NCBI RefSeq assembly: GCF_900156425.1 | Contig: NZ_FTNO01000003.1 | Location: 310,001 to 374,000 of the forward strand | From: Haladaptatus litoreus | GTDB taxonomy: Archaea > Halobacteriota > Halobacteria > Halobacteriales > Haladaptataceae | Length of the DNA: 64,000 nt | Direction: 5' to 3' | Shown here: positions 61,715 through 64,000 of the stretch, in pieces | How the letters are laid out: the number at the start of each line of letters is the position of its first letter | Position numbering within the stretch: the first letter of the stretch is position 1 | Made by a program: the position numbers and the translations under genes | The notes under the pieces: generated by a model | The model's database searches: none | What the model was told of the DNA's origin: nothing | What the model saw: the letters and a program-made list of their open reading frames with translations, nothing else

Positions 61715-61969
61715 AGAATGGAGAACGTGTTTTCGTAGTATAATTTTGCCGACACTCCTCGGGATGCAGTCCTACATAGCGGCTGTTTCAGCGGGAGAGG
61801 TTTCGAACCTATATGATTTCAACAGAGTCAATTTCAACAGAGCCAGATCCCCCGACTCCGAGCACATCAATCCTCGTACCGAGCACTCAGCTTACGTTAC
61901 TCGCTGCCCTACTTCTCCTTCGAGATGCCGACGACTGCCACCGAACGAACGACCAGGACCGACACGAGA

Positions 61970-62941
61970 ATGAAAGCCGTAGCGGCCAAAGAGTACGGCG
62001 GCCCGGAGGTTCTCCGGCTCTACTCGGCGCCGAAACCCACTCCGGAGTCCGACGAAGTCCTGATCCGCGTCCGCGCGTCCACCGTTGGCCCGGCCAACTC
62101 GGCCATGCGCGAGGGACGACCGTTCCCCGTTCGCTTTTTCAGTGGCCTCCGACGGCCCACGTCCATCCCGGGCGACGCGTTCGCCGGGAACATCGCGGCC
62201 GTCGGTAGGGACGTCACGCGTTTTGGCGTCGGCGACCGGGTGTTTGGAACGACCGCGCCCGAGTCGGGTGCGCACGCCGAGTACGTCTGCGTCCCTGAGG
62301 ATGGAACGCTCGAACTGACGCCCGCAGGCGTGAGCGACGCCGAGGCCGCCGCCGTCGCCGACAACGGCCTCACGGCATTGCTGTTCCTCCGGGACGTGGC
62401 CGACCTCCAGCCCGGCCAGTTCATCCTCGTCAACGGCGCTTCGGGCGGCATCGGGACGTTCGCCGTCCAGCTCGCCACCCACTTCGGCGCCGAGGTTACT
62501 GGCGTCTGCAGCACCAAGAACGTCGACCTCGTGCGATCGCTCGGCGCCGACACGGTCGTCGACTACACGACCACCGACGCCGCCAAGACGGGCGGGACGT
62601 ACGACGTGATATTCGACGCCGTCGGCAAGGGGTCGTTCGCGCAGTTCGAGAACGCGCTGAACCCGGGCGGGCTGTATATGACGACCGTCCCTTCGGTAAG
62701 GATCCTTCTCGAGATGGCCCGGACGAGGCTTGTCGGCGACAAGCGAGCTGTCTTCGCACCCACGGGGATGAAGCCAGCTGGTGTGCGGAAAAAATACCTC
62801 GGAGAGTTACGAAAACTCCTCGACTCCGGGGTGATCCGCTCGGTAATCGGACGGCGATATCCGGTAGCGGAGATCGTCGAGGCACACCGCTACGTCGACA
62901 CCGGGCACAAGCGCGGGACGGCCGTGGTTACGATCGATTGA
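61970..62941 (+). CDS. MDR-family NAD(P)H oxidoreductase (quinone-oxidoreductase-like)
   Basis: 323 aa from ATG 61970 (MKAVAAKEYGGPEVL is the normal start of the family; ATG 61925 would add 15). N-terminal GroES-like domain (VRASTVGPANSAMREGR, IPGDAFAGNIAAVGRDVTRF, GVGDRVFGTT). The cofactor domain has NGASGGIGTFAVQLATHFGA, a Rossmann variant of AxxGxVG, then GADTVVDYTT and FDAVGKGSFAQFENALN. No zinc-binding Cys cluster, so a zinc-free MDR reductase using NAD(P)H. Confidence 0.85.
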   Translation: MKAVAAKEYGGPEVLRLYSAPKPTPESDEVLIRVRASTVGPANSAMREGRPFPVRFFSGLRRPTSIPGDAFAGNIAAVGRDVTRFGVGDRVFGTTAPESGAHAEYVCVPEDGTLELTPAGVSDAEAAAVADNGLTALLFLRDVADLQPGQFILVNGASGGIGTFAVQLATHFGAEVTGVCSTKNVDLVRSLGADTVVDYTTTDAAKTGGTYDVIFDAVGKGSFAQFENALNPGGLYMTTVPSVRILLEMARTRLVGDKRAVFAPTGMKPAGVRKKYLGELRKLLDSGVIRSVIGRRYPVAEIVEAHRYVDTGHKRGTAVVTID

Positions 62942-63296
62942 CCAGCCAAATCTCAAATGAGTCGAGGCCACCGAACGCATCGTGTGAGCCGTTGAGGAGT
63001 CCACCCGAAGAGGTCTAGACGACCGCCAGCTCGATTGTACTCCGCCAAGGGGGAAGGGAAGTTCGCAGTAGGAGTTCATCTCGGCGAGACATACAGTTCC
63101 CCGAGACAAGGAGTCACCGAGGATAGCCTACTGCGTCGGGAGCGTGATTGAGGTGACGCTCGTCGGCTGACGAATGAGAAACGTTGGGTGACCGCTGGCT
63201 CTGCGGGCCAATTACAAAGTCAGTTCGGCACGAACTGTACAGGGACCGCGAGTGAGGGAAGTCGGAAGAATTGTCCCGCGCTTCACCACCAGTCCG

Positions 63297-64000
63297 ATGA
63301 ATCCGTTCGAGAGAGGAAAGATCACGCTTGACGTATGGCGTGCCAGAGGAGTGACCCGTGAAGAGATAGAGGCTCGGCAGCGACGACGGCTCGCTAAGCT
63401 GCTCTCGTTCGTCCGACGACAGTCACGGTTCTATAAGCAACACTACGCAGACGTGCCCGAGGGCAGTACCGACCTCACACAGTACCCACCAGTGACGAAG
63501 CCGATGTTGATGGAGCACTTCGACGATGTCGTCACGGACACGGCAATAATCAAAAACGAGATCGACGAGTTCGTCGCTGACGAGACGAAGATCGGCGAGC
63601 GCTACCTCGGAAAGTATCCAGTCTGGACGACGTCCGGGACGACAGGGGAACCGGGGGTATTCGTCCAGGATGAGACCGCATTGACCATTTCAGACGTGCT
63701 GGGCGATCGGTGGATCGTGCCCGCATTGGTCGGGATTTCGCCACTCTCCAGAATCCTCACACAGAATCTCCACATCGGACTCGTCGCTGTCTCGGGCGGG
63801 CACTTCGCCGGTGCGGCCGGCCTCGAGATGATGCGTCGAGAATCGATTTATGGAGAGCGTCGCCTCCAACTCTTTTCCCCGAAAAGCCCGATCGACGACC
63901 TGATCGTCGCTTTGAACCAGTACCAGCCCGCCATCCTCGAAGGCTACTCGACCGTTCTCGTCGAACTGGCGCAAGCCCAGCAAGACGGACGCCTCGATAT
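63297..64000 (+). CDS. Phenylacetate-CoA-ligase-like AMP-forming enzyme (partial, cut by window end)
   Basis: ATG 63297 opens a plus-strand frame with no stop up to 64000 (about 234 codons). It reads VWRARGVTREEIEARQRRR, LLSFVRRQSRFYKQHYADV, PVTKPMLMEHFDDV, PVWTTSGTTGEPGVFVQDE (the P-loop T-S-G-T-T-G-x-P of adenylate-forming enzymes), ILEGYSTVLVELAQAQQ. This is the N-terminal part of a PaaK/CapK-like ligase. Activates a carboxylate with ATP. 62942-63296 shows no gene I can support. Confidence 0.8.
   Translation, partial: MNPFERGKITLDVWRARGVTREEIEARQRRRLAKLLSFVRRQSRFYKQHYADVPEGSTDLTQYPPVTKPMLMEHFDDVVTDTAIIKNEIDEFVADETKIGERYLGKYPVWTTSGTTGEPGVFVQDETALTISDVLGDRWIVPALVGISPLSRILTQNLHIGLVAVSGGHFAGAAGLEMMRRESIYGERRLQLFSPKSPIDDLIVALNQYQPAILEGYSTVLVELAQAQQDGRLD

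Overview
The window looks like part of a secondary replicon (megaplasmid or plasmid) of a halophilic archaeon of class Halobacteria. The evidence is acidic Asp/Glu-rich proteins, an Orc1/Cdc6 initiator beside haloarchaeal-type origin recognition boxes (ORBs), Tat-dependent secreted proteins, Lrp/TrkA-C regulators, and DUF families typical of haloarchaea. The species cannot be read from the sequence. Base composition is moderate over most of the window and visibly more G+C-rich from about 57.1 kb onward (cydAB, alcohol dehydrogenase).

Layout. 0.1-7.4 kb is the replication and partition module. ORBs in inverted orientation flank an AT-rich stretch, a TnpB-only IS1341-type element sits inside the ORB array, then come orc1/cdc6, a small plasmid protein, a centromere-like run of CCTATTG repeats, parA and a ParA partner cut by an in-frame TAG. 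7.7-20.2 kb is a potassium, transport and stress module. Two Lrp-type regulators with C-terminal TrkA-C domains bracket UspA proteins, zinc-ribbon proteins, TrkA/TrkH and two amino-acid-permease proteins that each carry two UspA domains. 21.2-24.5 kb holds a secreted Ig-like-repeat protein convergent with an ABC exporter.

25.2-41.6 kb is a metal island. It has copper-chaperone (CopZ), Cys-rich four-helix copper-storage (two Csp copies), cupredoxin and CopB P-type ATPase genes, a TRASH-domain Lrp regulator, two UPF0718-type permeases carrying YHS domains, a TSUP permease, a broken DoxX gene, then a NicO-type nickel transporter with its NikR repressor and a dyad between them. 42-54 kb is accessory DNA with membrane proteins, decayed genes, a tRNA-like element, dispersed repeats and a dockerin-tagged multicopper oxidase, which fits the copper theme. 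A 120-bp inverted repeat brackets 42.0-51.4 kb.

54.4-60.2 kb contains three remnants of one transposase family (a fourth lies at 20.3 kb), a DUF7342-type regulator with its partner, and cydAB. The window ends with an acetyltransferase, small membrane proteins, an MDR oxidoreductase and a PaaK-like ligase cut by the window edge.

Decay is widespread: at least seven genes carry frameshifts or internal stops. Many intact genes here end in TGA, so the internal stops are best read as mutations rather than recoding.
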